From: a bacterium
Lineage (GTDB): Bacteria; Pseudomonadota; Alphaproteobacteria; SP197
DNA length: 64,000 bases
NCBI GenBank assembly: GCA_028821455.1
Contig: JAPPGE010000031.1
Coordinates: 1 to 64,000 of the forward strand
Direction: 5' to 3'
This document shows positions 1-9,876 of this stretch, piece after piece. How positions within the stretch are numbered: position 1 is the first letter of the stretch; each line of letters opens with the position of its first letter. The notes beneath the pieces are model-generated. The model did not search any database. It had not been told where the DNA came from and saw only the letters and a list, made by a program, of their open reading frames with translations. Both the position numbers and the translations under genes were made by a program.

Positions 1-509
1 CCTGCTCAATCTCATCCGTGCCGCTGCATGAAAAATCCAAAAGCGATTGCCCTGCACGTCTCCGAACGCTATGGCGATCAGTTCGAAATCCATGACACTA
101 TCGGCGGTGGTGCCAACGGCCGGGCTGAACGATCAGAGTCGGTCTGCCCGATGCCGGTGCGGGCGGTATGTCCGTCCCAGTTGAGGGAGTTGTTACACGT
201 CTTCGGCAGGACACGCCCGGACTTCGGTGCCGGACCTTGCCGGGACTCGCCCTTGACCGATGAACACGACCGCCACCGTGATTTCGCATGCCCGTTCCCG
301 GCATCGGCAGGTTGTTTGCCCAGCGTCTCATCAGACCAAGCCGCAACCGGGTCATACAAGGAATCTCGTGTGTCCTCTCCGGCGATGTCCGCGCCCACAT
401 GGCATTCGAAACCAGTGCGAGCATTCAGGGTAACATCGGACTGGAGGCCCGTCACCGCTGTTGGTGGTCCTGCCCTGCGGCGTTTGAGCTTGGATTTCGC
501 TCCCCGGTG

Positions 510-524
510 GTGTATTCGATACAC
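510..524. promoter_or_regulatory. Perfect palindrome GTGTAT-TCG-ATACAC abutting the vapB start codon; candidate VapBC autoregulatory operator
   Basis: 6-bp arms with 3-nt spacer read directly at 510-524; vapB ATG begins at 525. Confidence 0.55.
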
Positions 525-728
525 ATGACACGCACCAACATTGACATCGACGAAGAGGCATGCGCGGAGGTCATGCGTCGCTATCGACTCTCAACGAAGC
601 GGGAAGCGGTCAATCTCGCGTTGCGCATGGTGGCGACGGAGCCTCTCGGGCTTGACGAGGCCCGAGGACTTCGAGGGTCGGGCTGGGATGGCGATCTCGA
701 CGACATGCGTTCCGGACGTGCGTGGTGA
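525..728 (+). CDS. vapB: Type II antitoxin, VapB family
   Basis: MTRTNIDIDEEACAEVMRRYRLSTKREAVNLALR..., typical VapB ribbon-helix-helix-like N-terminus; overlaps the downstream PIN toxin. Confidence 0.8.
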   Translation: MTRTNIDIDEEACAEVMRRYRLSTKREAVNLALRMVATEPLGLDEARGLRGSGWDGDLDDMRSGRAW

Positions 729-1117
729 TTCTGGTCGACACCTCGGCGTGGGTCGAATTCCTTCGCGATACGGGATCCGCCGTCTGCGAGCGTGTCGATG
801 AACTGATGGAGAGCGACATTGCTGTCTGCGATCCGATTCGAATGGAGGTGCTGGCCGGCGCCCGGGACGAACGCCACCTGAGCAGCCTGCGCGGACTGCT
901 CGCACGGACAATCCATCTTCCAACCAATCCCGCCGACTACGATGAGGCGGCCGCGCTGTATCGTGCCTGCCGTCGCGAGGGAGAGACCGTTCGCAGACTG
1001 ATCGACTGCCTTGTCGGCTCGGTTGCCATTCGCGCGGGTGTAGCGGTGCTCCACAGCGATCGCGATTTCGACGTGCTGGCGCGGCACACCGGGCTGCGCA
1101 TCGCCTCTGTCGCCTGA
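722..1117 (+). CDS. vapC: Type II toxin, PIN-domain ribonuclease VapC
   Basis: MVILVDTSAWVEFLRD..., conserved acidic residues (VDTSAW, RMEVLAG, LIDCLVG, HSDRDFD); GTG start. Confidence 0.85.
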   Translation: MVILVDTSAWVEFLRDTGSAVCERVDELMESDIAVCDPIRMEVLAGARDERHLSSLRGLLARTIHLPTNPADYDEAAALYRACRREGETVRRLIDCLVGSVAIRAGVAVLHSDRDFDVLARHTGLRIASVA

Positions 1118-1200
1118 TCCGTCCCCCGCCACGCCCGAAGTGTTGGCGCGTGCCAGGGCCTTACCGGTGTATCCGGCGTGTACGATCCTTGTCGCGGAAG

Positions 1201-2859
1201 TCAGGAGCCGGTCAGGCGGCAGTAGCAGGAGGCCCTGATGTCGACATCGGCGCGTGCCATGGCGCGATCGAGACGCCTCCTGACGTGGCGGATCTCGATG
1301 GTTTCTCCGCGGCGTGACAGGCACTCGTGGAGGCCATGCAGGCTCCACACGTTGTCGGGATGCTGGCACGCGCGGCGCAGGTTGTCATCGAGACCGAGAT
1401 CGGCGCGATAGATCGCCTCGGCCTCGTCCATCTGGCCCTGTTCGAGCAGCAACGCGCCCAGGGCATGACGGGTGGGCTGCATCCATGCCCACGGTTCATC
1501 GTATTCGAGGGTGTCGTCGAGAACGACGGATCGCCTCAGGTGGGCAAAGGCCGCATCGACGTTGCCCTTGCGGTACTCGAGTTCACCGCAGAGCATCTCG
1601 CCAGCTACCTGGAGAATGCTCAGGCACGTGTTGTGAAACAGCTTGCGGGTCTCCGGCACGCGGTCCCGCGCCTCGAGAAACCGCTGCCGCTCGATCTCCG
1701 CCTCATCGACCCGGCCCGTGGCCGAACAGGCCACGCCGCGAGCATAGTGCATGGTCGCGGTGGTGACGCAGTAGAGATCCTGATCGTCAGGCAGGGGATC
1801 GCCCAGAATGTCCTGCCAGCGCCCGAAACGGATGAGCACGTGCTGCCTCACCGGAACGTATCCCTCCAGCCAGTCGGCAAGGGGCGGGTCGCCCGAGGCG
1901 AGAAGCTCTCTGGGCAGGGTCGAGACCATCTCTTCGGCCGCCTCGATCGCCGGACGGAACTGGCCCAGGAACATCGCTCCATAGGCCTTGAAATGATAGT
2001 CGTGGGCGCGGTAGCCGGAATAGAAGTTGAAGACGCCGCGGCGCTCGACAAAGGCGCGATTGGACATGATCGCCCGATGGTTGCGCTCGACCACGTTCTG
2101 GTAGTCGCCGCACAGCACGTCGATATGGGTCGGCATGTGGTTGAGGTGGCCTGCATCCGGCATGAGGCCATAGAGGGCGTCCGCGGTCTTGAGGGCCCTT
2201 TCCGGATGCGGCGACATCTCCATGACGTGGATGTGCATGTGGAGGATCCCTGGATGACTCCAGGCGCCGTCAATCGCCGACAACGCCGTCTCGAGCACGT
2301 CTATCGCTTCCAGGGTGTCGGATCCTGCCACCGGTTCACCGGTCTCAAGATCCCAGAGCTGCCAGGGAGTGCGGTTCATCAGGGCATCGGCGAAGAGGGC
2401 ACAGACATCCGGATGGTCCGGGTGCCGGCCATGGACACCTCGCATGGCCGCGGCATAGGCGTCGTCCCAGGACGGCCAGTCATCTTCCGGATCATCGGGA
2501 AACCGCGCCACGAGCGCTTCTGCAAGTCCTTGCTCGACATCGCCGGCACCGGCCGCACACTCCAGGGCCTTGCGGCTCTCCTCGCGGGCCACGGCCATGC
2601 ACTCCTCGCGTTCGGCGTCGCCGAAATCCACCCACAACTTGTTGTAGTTCGGGCCACTGGCAAAGGCGACACCCCAGTGCGCCATGGCGCAATCGGGGTC
2701 GTGTTCAAGCGCCTGGCGAAAGCAATGGGCCGCCTCTTCGTGGTTGAAGCCGTAGCACCAGGCAAGGCCGCGGTCGAACCAGGTCTGGGCCTGCCGCGAC
2801 GTCGTGGTGACCGGCATGTGGAACACGCCGAGGTCGAAATAGTCATCCACGGCCTTCAC
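1201..2859 (-). CDS. Tetratricopeptide repeat protein resembling the TTC38 family
   Basis: 552 aa, WFDRGLAWCYGFNHEEAAHCFRQALEHDPDCAMAHWG and repeated TPR-like helices. Confidence 0.75.
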   Translation of the reverse strand: MKAVDDYFDLGVFHMPVTTTSRQAQTWFDRGLAWCYGFNHEEAAHCFRQALEHDPDCAMAHWGVAFASGPNYNKLWVDFGDAEREECMAVAREESRKALECAAGAGDVEQGLAEALVARFPDDPEDDWPSWDDAYAAAMRGVHGRHPDHPDVCALFADALMNRTPWQLWDLETGEPVAGSDTLEAIDVLETALSAIDGAWSHPGILHMHIHVMEMSPHPERALKTADALYGLMPDAGHLNHMPTHIDVLCGDYQNVVERNHRAIMSNRAFVERRGVFNFYSGYRAHDYHFKAYGAMFLGQFRPAIEAAEEMVSTLPRELLASGDPPLADWLEGYVPVRQHVLIRFGRWQDILGDPLPDDQDLYCVTTATMHYARGVACSATGRVDEAEIERQRFLEARDRVPETRKLFHNTCLSILQVAGEMLCGELEYRKGNVDAAFAHLRRSVVLDDTLEYDEPWAWMQPTRHALGALLLEQGQMDEAEAIYRADLGLDDNLRRACQHPDNVWSLHGLHECLSRRGETIEIRHVRRRLDRAMARADVDIRASCYCRLTGS

Positions 2860-3638
2860 GCCCCCTGGTGCATCCGCGAATCAAGGTAGGCTCGGGCCAG
2901 TTCGACAAGACGTTCCCTGCCAAAACTCGGTTCATGACCCGCGTGAACCACCGTCACGGGCAGTGTCATCAGTCGCTCCATGGTCTGGCAGTAGGTGGAC
3001 ACATCGGATTCAGGCAACTGATCGAGGAGCGGTCCGTCATAGATCGCATCGCCCGAAAAAAGCGTTCCCGTCTGCTCTTCCCACAAGCCGACACTGCCCG
3101 GGGAGTGGCCTGGAAGGTGCAACACCTCGAAATGCCGGTTGCCAATGGAGACCACGTCTCCCTCATCGACGATGCGGGTTGCCCGGGCCGGTTCGACCCG
3201 ATAGGCCCTGGCATCGTAGCCGGCATGGGGAAGCGCATCGATGAGGCACTCCGGCAGCGCGTAGCCGGCATTCTCCAGACACTCCACGACCTCCGGCTCC
3301 ATGTCTTCCCTGAAGAGGGAGAAGCGGTTGTCGGCATCTTCCATGATGGCGGCCTCCTGGCGCGACACCACGCGTTGGGAGAACTCGTGGAGGCCACCGA
3401 CGTGGTCGAAGTGCGTGTGCGTGGCAAAGGCGATGACCGCGTGGCCGAAGAGATCCGCAATCGCCGGCTTGAGTTCGGCAATACCCATGCCCGTATCGAC
3501 AAGGAGATCCGCTTCGGATCCCCGGACGTGCCAGATGTTGCAACGCCCCAGGGGATCGACATGGGGCTCGAAGACCAGCGTGATGTCGTCATCTATCCGT
3601 CGGCGCTCGAACCAGGTGTCGGCAATTCGGAAGGTCAT
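2856..3638 (-). CDS. MBL-fold metallo-hydrolase
   Basis: THTHFDHVGG metal-binding motif, LPGHSPGSVG, FSGDAIYD. Confidence 0.88.
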   Translation of the reverse strand: MTFRIADTWFERRRIDDDITLVFEPHVDPLGRCNIWHVRGSEADLLVDTGMGIAELKPAIADLFGHAVIAFATHTHFDHVGGLHEFSQRVVSRQEAAIMEDADNRFSLFREDMEPEVVECLENAGYALPECLIDALPHAGYDARAYRVEPARATRIVDEGDVVSIGNRHFEVLHLPGHSPGSVGLWEEQTGTLFSGDAIYDGPLLDQLPESDVSTYCQTMERLMTLPVTVVHAGHEPSFGRERLVELARAYLDSRMHQGA

Positions 3639-4327
3639 GGCTGATTCCCGAGCGGTTCCGGTTCGTCATGATGCCATGCAGCGCCCTGTCGGCAAGCGAT
3701 GATCCGGACGCGTATCGGTGTCGGCCGGCCACCGGCCGCATTGTTGTTGACTTGCGGACAGTTGGAGATGACGGCGAGAACGTCCCGCTCCGCCCTGAGA
3801 TCGACCCGGTCGCCCGGTGCGGACGGACTGTCGACGAACGTGCGTTCCGCCAGCAGGAATTCCTCGCGGACAGGAACGTGGCAGAAGAAGTTGACGTTGG
3901 AAACGATGTCCCGCCAGCCCAGGCCATGCGGCGCCAGCGCCTTGAGAAAATTCTCGCGGCATCCGGGCATGCCGGTGACGCCGTAGAGCATCGCGTTGGA
4001 GGGTTCGCTGCAGCAGCCGGCGATGGTGTCATGAAAACCGCAGGTGTCTGCAATGATGGTGAAGAGCGGCCGCGCACGATCGGAATAGAGCACGTGACCC
4101 CGGGTCAGCCGCAGCGTTCCGCTCTTCTTCACGGTGTTGGGTGCGTGATAGCGCTCCGCGGTATCGGCGGCGTTGTAGCACAGGAAATCGACACCCTGGC
4201 GTCCCTCGAGATCGATGATGCGCAGCACCTCGCCGCGACGGACAATGCCGGACCACGGCGCTCCAGGCGCCACCAGATCATCTCGCAAGAGGCTTTCCGT
4301 GCCGACGGCGTCCCTGTCTTCAGACAA
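3635..4327 (-). CDS. Urea carboxylase-associated family protein (DUF1989)
   Basis: GRQGVDFLCYNAADTAERY...ADTCGFHDTIAGCCSEPSN...NVNFFCHVPV, as in DUF1989 proteins. Confidence 0.8.
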   Translation of the reverse strand: MSEDRDAVGTESLLRDDLVAPGAPWSGIVRRGEVLRIIDLEGRQGVDFLCYNAADTAERYHAPNTVKKSGTLRLTRGHVLYSDRARPLFTIIADTCGFHDTIAGCCSEPSNAMLYGVTGMPGCRENFLKALAPHGLGWRDIVSNVNFFCHVPVREEFLLAERTFVDSPSAPGDRVDLRAERDVLAVISNCPQVNNNAAGGRPTPIRVRIIACRQGAAWHHDEPEPLGNQP

Positions 4328-5078
4328 CGGTCATGCCCCCGTCGACGGGCAGAATGGCGCCGGTGATGTAGGAGCCGTCATCCGAAACGAGAAACGCCAC
4401 GGCGCCGGCAATCTCCTCTGGATGTCCCACGCGGTTGAGGGGCACAAAGCGCTCCAGCCAGGTGCGGCGCTCCTCCGGATCGTCGAGCCAACCTTCCAGC
4501 ATCGGCGTGTCCACCGGCCCGGGCAGGATGGCATTCACCCGGATGGCGGGCGCGAGTTCGGCGGCAAACTGCATGGTGAGACCCAATTGCCCCGACTTGG
4601 CAGCGCTGTAGGCACTGCAGACCGAAACCTTGTCTCCCATGACAGCGTTGACCGACGCGACATTGACGATGGTGCCACCGCTCTTCGCCATTGCTCGTGC
4701 GGCGGCGCGCGACGTTCTCATGACGGCGCCAAGATTGATGGCAAGCGCATCTTCCCAGTCGCCATCGTCGAGACTGTCGACGGGCGTCGCCGGAAAGGTT
4801 CCGGCGGCGTTGACGAGAATGTCGAGTCGGCCTCCCCATGCGGCCGCCGCGGCGACCGCGTCGTCACCGCCCGTTCTCGTGGAAAGATCGACAGGGCAGC
4901 CTTCCGCGCTTCCGCCCCCTGCCCTGATACGGTCAACGACAGCCGTGAGCCGCTCCTGACGGCGCCCGACAATGAAGACCCGGGCGCCCTCTCCGGCCAG
5001 ACGCAGTGCCGTCGCTTCGCCAATCCCCGACCCGCCCCCCGTCACAAGGGCGACCTTGTCATCGATGCCGCGCGCCAT
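4320..5078 (-). CDS. SDR family oxidoreductase
   Basis: TGGGSGIGEA, NAAG, YSAAKSG; start placed at MARGIDDKVALVTGG. Confidence 0.87.
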   Translation of the reverse strand: MARGIDDKVALVTGGGSGIGEATALRLAGEGARVFIVGRRQERLTAVVDRIRAGGGSAEGCPVDLSTRTGGDDAVAAAAAWGGRLDILVNAAGTFPATPVDSLDDGDWEDALAINLGAVMRTSRAAARAMAKSGGTIVNVASVNAVMGDKVSVCSAYSAAKSGQLGLTMQFAAELAPAIRVNAILPGPVDTPMLEGWLDDPEERRTWLERFVPLNRVGHPEEIAGAVAFLVSDDGSYITGAILPVDGGMTVV

Positions 5079-5209
5079 GGGTGCATTCTCCAGATTCCGG
5101 AAGGACCATGGTGCGCCCTCAAAGCGGTGCCTGCAACGCTCGATGGTTGCCGTGCCGCCACGGCCTCGCCTATCGTCGGTGCCCGTGGCGGCATGGAGCA
5201 TGAAGGACC

Positions 5210-5971
5210 ATGGGACGGTTCAAGGGAACATCGGCGCTGGTGACCGGTGCCGCCTCCGGGATCGGTTTGCTGACCGTTCACCGCCTCCTCGAGGAAGGCG
5301 CCCGGATCGCGATGAGCGACATCGACGAGGCGGGGCTGGCCGCGGCCGCCAGCCCCCTGGGGTCATCCGTCGTCGCCATCCACCATGACGTGACATCTGA
5401 GGACTCGTGGACGGCGGCGATCGCCGAAGCCGGGAATGCCAACGGGCCGATTGCGGTTCTCGTCAACAGCGCCGGAACGGGCCGCTCCACCAATGTCGAG
5501 GAGACGACACTCGAGGACTGGCGCCGGGTCATGGCCGTCAACGCCGACGGGACGTTCCTGGGATGCAAGCATGCGGTCATCGCCATGAAACAGTCCGGAG
5601 GCGGATCGATCGTCAATCTCTCTTCCGTTTCCGGCCTCGTCGGCGGCCACAACCTTGCTGCCTACAACGCGAGCAAGGGTGCCGTGCGCCTGCTCACCAA
5701 GTCCGTTGCCCTCCACTGCGCCCGCAGGCGCTACGATATCCGCTGCAACTCGGTGCATCCGGCGTTCATCGAGACGCCGATGGTGGAGGCGCTCATCCAG
5801 CGCAGCCGCGACCCGGAAACCACCCGCAGGAAACTCGAAGCGCAGATCCCTCTCGGCCGCCTGGGCCAGGCGCACGAAGTGGCCGACATGATTCTCTATC
5901 TCGCCAGCACCGAGAGCCGGTTCGTGACCGGTGCCGAATTCGTCATCGACGGCGGCCTGACCGCCGCCTGA
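5210..5971 (+). CDS. SDR family oxidoreductase
   Basis: TGAASGIG, NSAGTG, YNASKGA, IDGGLTAA C-terminus. Confidence 0.88.
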   Translation: MGRFKGTSALVTGAASGIGLLTVHRLLEEGARIAMSDIDEAGLAAAASPLGSSVVAIHHDVTSEDSWTAAIAEAGNANGPIAVLVNSAGTGRSTNVEETTLEDWRRVMAVNADGTFLGCKHAVIAMKQSGGGSIVNLSSVSGLVGGHNLAAYNASKGAVRLLTKSVALHCARRRYDIRCNSVHPAFIETPMVEALIQRSRDPETTRRKLEAQIPLGRLGQAHEVADMILYLASTESRFVTGAEFVIDGGLTAA

Positions 5972-5974
5972 GGT

Positions 5975-6727
5975 TCACGTCCGCCAGGCGTTCCCTCGTT
6001 CCCGCTCGAGTTGCACGAGGAGGGACGACCACTCCATGCCCGAGCGCGCATGGCCCGAATTCGAGAGTATGCGGCGTCCCTGCTCGATGGTCTTCTCCCG
6101 GACACTCTCGTCCGGATAGCGAAGCGGCGTGCCACCCGCCAGCCCATCAACCTGGTATCTGCAGGCGGCTTCCATGCGGTGCATCCACACAAACGCCGCC
6201 GCAACACTGTCTCCGCAGGTAAGCAGCCCGTGGTTGCGCAGGACGAGAATCATGTTGTCGTCGAGATCGCGGACAAGACGCTGCTGTTCATCGGCGTCGA
6301 GAACGACGCCCTCGAAGTCGTGATAGCCGATCCAGCCCATCAGGATGAGGGCTTTCTGGCTGAGCGGCAGCAGCCCGGCCTCCTGCATGGCTACGGCATT
6401 GCCGGCCCGCGTGTGGGTGTGGAGAACGCAGTGAACGTCGGGTCTGGCATCGTGGACGGCACGGTGAATGAGAAATCCGGCGGGATTGATGTCGCCTTCG
6501 CCGCTGCTGTCGACTTTCACCAGTGAACTCGCCGTGATCTGATCGAACAGCACGCCGTAGGGGTTGAAGAGCACGTCATCGGTTCCCGGAATGCGCGCGG
6601 AGATATGGGTGCTTGACAGATCCGACCAGCCGTAGAGATCGACCAGCTGGTAGCACGCTGCAAGATCGCAGCGAACCTGCCACTCCTCCTCGGACATGGG
6701 ACCGGGAACCTCTCGTGGCTGTGTCAT
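5975..6727 (-). CDS. Class II aldolase/adducin family protein
   Basis: DLSSTHISARIPG, HTHTRAGNAVA, LRNHGLLTCG. Confidence 0.85.
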   Translation of the reverse strand: MTQPREVPGPMSEEEWQVRCDLAACYQLVDLYGWSDLSSTHISARIPGTDDVLFNPYGVLFDQITASSLVKVDSSGEGDINPAGFLIHRAVHDARPDVHCVLHTHTRAGNAVAMQEAGLLPLSQKALILMGWIGYHDFEGVVLDADEQQRLVRDLDDNMILVLRNHGLLTCGDSVAAAFVWMHRMEAACRYQVDGLAGGTPLRYPDESVREKTIEQGRRILSNSGHARSGMEWSSLLVQLERERGNAWRT

Positions 6728-6893
6728 GGCATTTCAATCCGAGCAGACTATGCGCCAAGTCTACCAGTGGCCCGGCATTCTTGTCAGGAGCGTTGCGGAA
6801 GGTGACCACGTGACATGCTGGAACAATTCCCGCTTGTCGCCAAAATGCGGTTGTGACACATTCCGTGGTGTCGATTCGCCAGGGGGTGCCACC

Positions 6894-8090
6894 ATGACTG
6901 GGGTTTCCTCGACGCCGCGTTACCGTATCGCCCATATCGACAACGCCGGGGACCACCTGGTCATTCACTGGCAGGACAGGCACCGAAGCAGGTTTGATGC
7001 GCTCTGGTTGAGATACGCCTGCGAGTGCGCCTCGTGCGGCACGTACCACAGCGCCATACGCACTCTGCGGCTCGTCGATATCCCCGAGGATATCCGCATC
7101 GCCAGCACCCGGGTGCGTGGTCATGGAACTCTGGAAGTCTTCTGGTCAGGCGACGGTCATGCCAGCAGCTTTGCCGGCGAATGGCTGCGCAACCGCTGCA
7201 ACAGCATGGCCGAACGTGATCGGCGGCGATTCCGTCCGGTGCTGTGGGACAACAGTCTCGAGGGCCACGCTCCGGAGGCGAACTACGCCGCGTGCATGAA
7301 GGATGGCGCCGCGCACCTTGCAATGCTGGAGGCGCTCAGGGACTACGGCTTCGTCCTGGTGCGAGGTGTGCCACGTGACCCGGACCAAACCGAGGTCATC
7401 GCCTCTCTGGCGGGACCCTTGCGGACCACGAACTATGGCAGGATCTACGAGTTCACCTACAAGCGGGACGCTCTCGTTTTGGGTGACCTCAACGTCAGGC
7501 TCGATCCCCACACGGATGAGCCCTACCGCCAGAATCCACCGTCCGTGACCTGTTTTCACTTTGTCCAGGCATCGGCACAGGGCGGGGCCTCGACCCTGAC
7601 TGACGGCTTCCGTGTCGGCATGCGCCTCAAGGAGGTAGACGACGAAGCCTTCCGCCTGCTGTCGACCCGGCCCATCACCTTCTATCGGCGCCTGGTCAAT
7701 CCGGACCGCGACTTTCGCATGCGAGCGCCCGCCTTCAGTCTCGACGAAGATGGAGAGATTGCCGGAATCCGCCTTCTCGACCGGGCGATCGGTCCTGGCG
7801 ACCTCCCCGAGGGCGAGGTCCGCTCCTTCTACCGCGCCATGCGCCTGCTGCAGGAGATGCTCTTCGATCCGGCATACCGGATCACGCTGCCCTGTGCCTC
7901 CGGCGAAGCGCTGTTCTTCAACAATCAGCGGGTGCTCCACGGGAGGACGGAGTTTGCTGCCGACAGCGACCGCTACATGAGGTCCTGCAACATCGAGACC
8001 GACGAATTCAATTCGACCCTGCGCCTGCTGGCCAGTTCCCTGGGAAGCGATGCGTCCAACATGAACCTCCCCCACGGCGCCCTTTCCTGA
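6894..8090 (+). CDS. Gamma-butyrobetaine hydroxylase-like Fe(II)/2-oxoglutarate dioxygenase (DUF971 N-terminal domain + TauD domain)
   Basis: N-terminal ECASC in LRYACECASCGTYH (CxCxxC zinc site), then LDPHTDEPYR (HxD) and NNQRVLHGR. Confidence 0.78.
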   Translation: MTGVSSTPRYRIAHIDNAGDHLVIHWQDRHRSRFDALWLRYACECASCGTYHSAIRTLRLVDIPEDIRIASTRVRGHGTLEVFWSGDGHASSFAGEWLRNRCNSMAERDRRRFRPVLWDNSLEGHAPEANYAACMKDGAAHLAMLEALRDYGFVLVRGVPRDPDQTEVIASLAGPLRTTNYGRIYEFTYKRDALVLGDLNVRLDPHTDEPYRQNPPSVTCFHFVQASAQGGASTLTDGFRVGMRLKEVDDEAFRLLSTRPITFYRRLVNPDRDFRMRAPAFSLDEDGEIAGIRLLDRAIGPGDLPEGEVRSFYRAMRLLQEMLFDPAYRITLPCASGEALFFNNQRVLHGRTEFAADSDRYMRSCNIETDEFNSTLRLLASSLGSDASNMNLPHGALS

Positions 8091-8134
8091 CCTTTCGGGC
8101 CGGGAATCGAGGACGAATCACAGGCAGTTTCGGA

Positions 8135-9769
8135 ATGAAGTACGGTCTCAACACGTTGCGCGGCGACATCTTCGGTGGCGTGACGTCAATGGTGGTGGCG
8201 CTTCCGGTCTCCCTCGGATTTGGCATCGCTTCGGGCATGGGTGCGGCAGCCGGACTCTACGGAGCGATCGCGGTCGGATTCTTCGCCTCGGTGTTCGGCG
8301 GTACGCGTTCGCAGATCTCCGGCCCCACCGCGCCGATGACCGTCGCCATGGCGGTGGTCCTGACCAGTTACGCAGACAGCCTGGGCGAAGCCCTGACGGT
8401 CGTCGTCATGGCGGGCCTCCTGCAGGTGCTTCTCGGCATCTCCAGGATTGGCCGCTTCGTGGCCTACACTCCGCATGTCGTCGTCTCCGGGTTCATGTCC
8501 GGCATCGGCTTCATCATCATGCTGATGCAGTCGCTGCCGCTTCTCGGCGCATCCGGCGAGACGAGCGGTCCGATGGACGCGGCGCGAATGCTCCCGGCGG
8601 CGGCAGGAAACGTCCACGTCAGCGCTCTCGCTGTTGGCGCGGTCACGCTGGCTGTGGGGTTTCTCTGGCCGCGGCGGATGTCCCGCTTCGCGCCGGGACC
8701 GCTGGTGGCGCTCGCTGCCGGAACACTCCTGAGCATCCTGTGGTTCGATGATGCGCCCGTGATCGGCGCGATTCCGATCGGCCTTCCGACCCTGCAGTTC
8801 GCCCTGCCGTCGGCCGAGTTCCTCCTGCATGCCTTGAAACCGGCGATCATCCTTGCCCTGCTGGGTTCGGTCGACAGCCTGTTGACCTCCCTGGTGGCGG
8901 ATTCGATGACCGGCAACCGCCACAACCCGGACCGGGAACTGATCGGCCAGGGAATCGGCAACGTGGCGGCGGGTCTGATCGGCGCCTTGCCCGGAGCCGG
9001 GGCAACCATGGGCACCGTCATCAACATCCGGTCGGGCGGTTCAACGCCGGTGTCAGGAGCACTGCGCGCCCTGCTTCTGCTGGCCCTCGTGCTCGGCCTG
9101 GGGCGGTTCGTCGAGCCAATCCCCCTCGCCGCACTGGCCGGGGTCCTGATCAAGGTCGGCTGGGACATCGTCGACTGGCCGATGCTCTCCCGGCTTCACC
9201 GTCTTAGGCGTGAGCACCTGCTCGTGATGCTGATCACGCTTGGCCTGACGGTGTTCGTCGACCTGATCACCGCGGTCGCCATAGGGTTGATCGCCGGCGG
9301 GATGGTGCATGCGCGACGGCTGGAAAGACTGGAACTGGACAGCGTGATTTCCGTGCCGCTGCTCGACGAATCGTTCTTTGCCGGGGAAGAGATGCCGACA
9401 GGCACCGACCCGTACAGCGCCCGGGTCGGGATGGTGGCGCTGGGAGGCACGTTGAGCGTCGCGTCGTCGCACAAGCTGGTGAGCGTGGTCGGCCTCGACA
9501 TCAGGGAGCACGAAGTCGTCATCTTCGATTTCTCGGAGACAGCCTATGTCGATGACAGCGCCGCCATGGTGATCAGACAACTTCTCGAGGTCGCCGAGAC
9601 GAGCAGGACCGGTTGCATCGTCATGGGCCTTGGAAACGAGGCTGCCGCCACCCTCAACAGCCTCGACGTGCTGGGCGGAATGCCCGCCGGAAGGATCGTC
9701 GGGACGCTGGACGAGGCGCGCCGGATCGCGCGTCAGGATCTTGAGGAGAAGGCCGGCGCCCCGTCCTGA
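8135..9769 (+). CDS. SulP family inorganic anion transporter with C-terminal STAS domain
   Basis: FGGTRSQISGPTAPMTV, multiple TM segments, STAS-like VVIFDFSETAYVDDSAAM. Confidence 0.87.
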   Translation: MKYGLNTLRGDIFGGVTSMVVALPVSLGFGIASGMGAAAGLYGAIAVGFFASVFGGTRSQISGPTAPMTVAMAVVLTSYADSLGEALTVVVMAGLLQVLLGISRIGRFVAYTPHVVVSGFMSGIGFIIMLMQSLPLLGASGETSGPMDAARMLPAAAGNVHVSALAVGAVTLAVGFLWPRRMSRFAPGPLVALAAGTLLSILWFDDAPVIGAIPIGLPTLQFALPSAEFLLHALKPAIILALLGSVDSLLTSLVADSMTGNRHNPDRELIGQGIGNVAAGLIGALPGAGATMGTVINIRSGGSTPVSGALRALLLLALVLGLGRFVEPIPLAALAGVLIKVGWDIVDWPMLSRLHRLRREHLLVMLITLGLTVFVDLITAVAIGLIAGGMVHARRLERLELDSVISVPLLDESFFAGEEMPTGTDPYSARVGMVALGGTLSVASSHKLVSVVGLDIREHEVVIFDFSETAYVDDSAAMVIRQLLEVAETSRTGCIVMGLGNEAAATLNSLDVLGGMPAGRIVGTLDEARRIARQDLEEKAGAPS

Positions 9770-9876
9770 TGACGGTTTCGAAAAACCTCCACGTGCCTCC
9801 ACCACCGGTCCGAAGGCGGCACCGGACAATGGTCCCGAACGGGCTGCCGTCACCCTGGGGCCTGGTGAAAGCTGCC

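Noticed and set aside
2-31. Possible C-terminal end of a + strand gene (LLNLIRAAA stop)
   Set aside because: Only nine codons visible; not enough to support a feature.
1327-2889. 520-aa + strand ORF antisense to the TPR gene
   Set aside because: Mirror of a high-GC coding strand; no recognisable domain, whereas the minus strand has clear TPRs.
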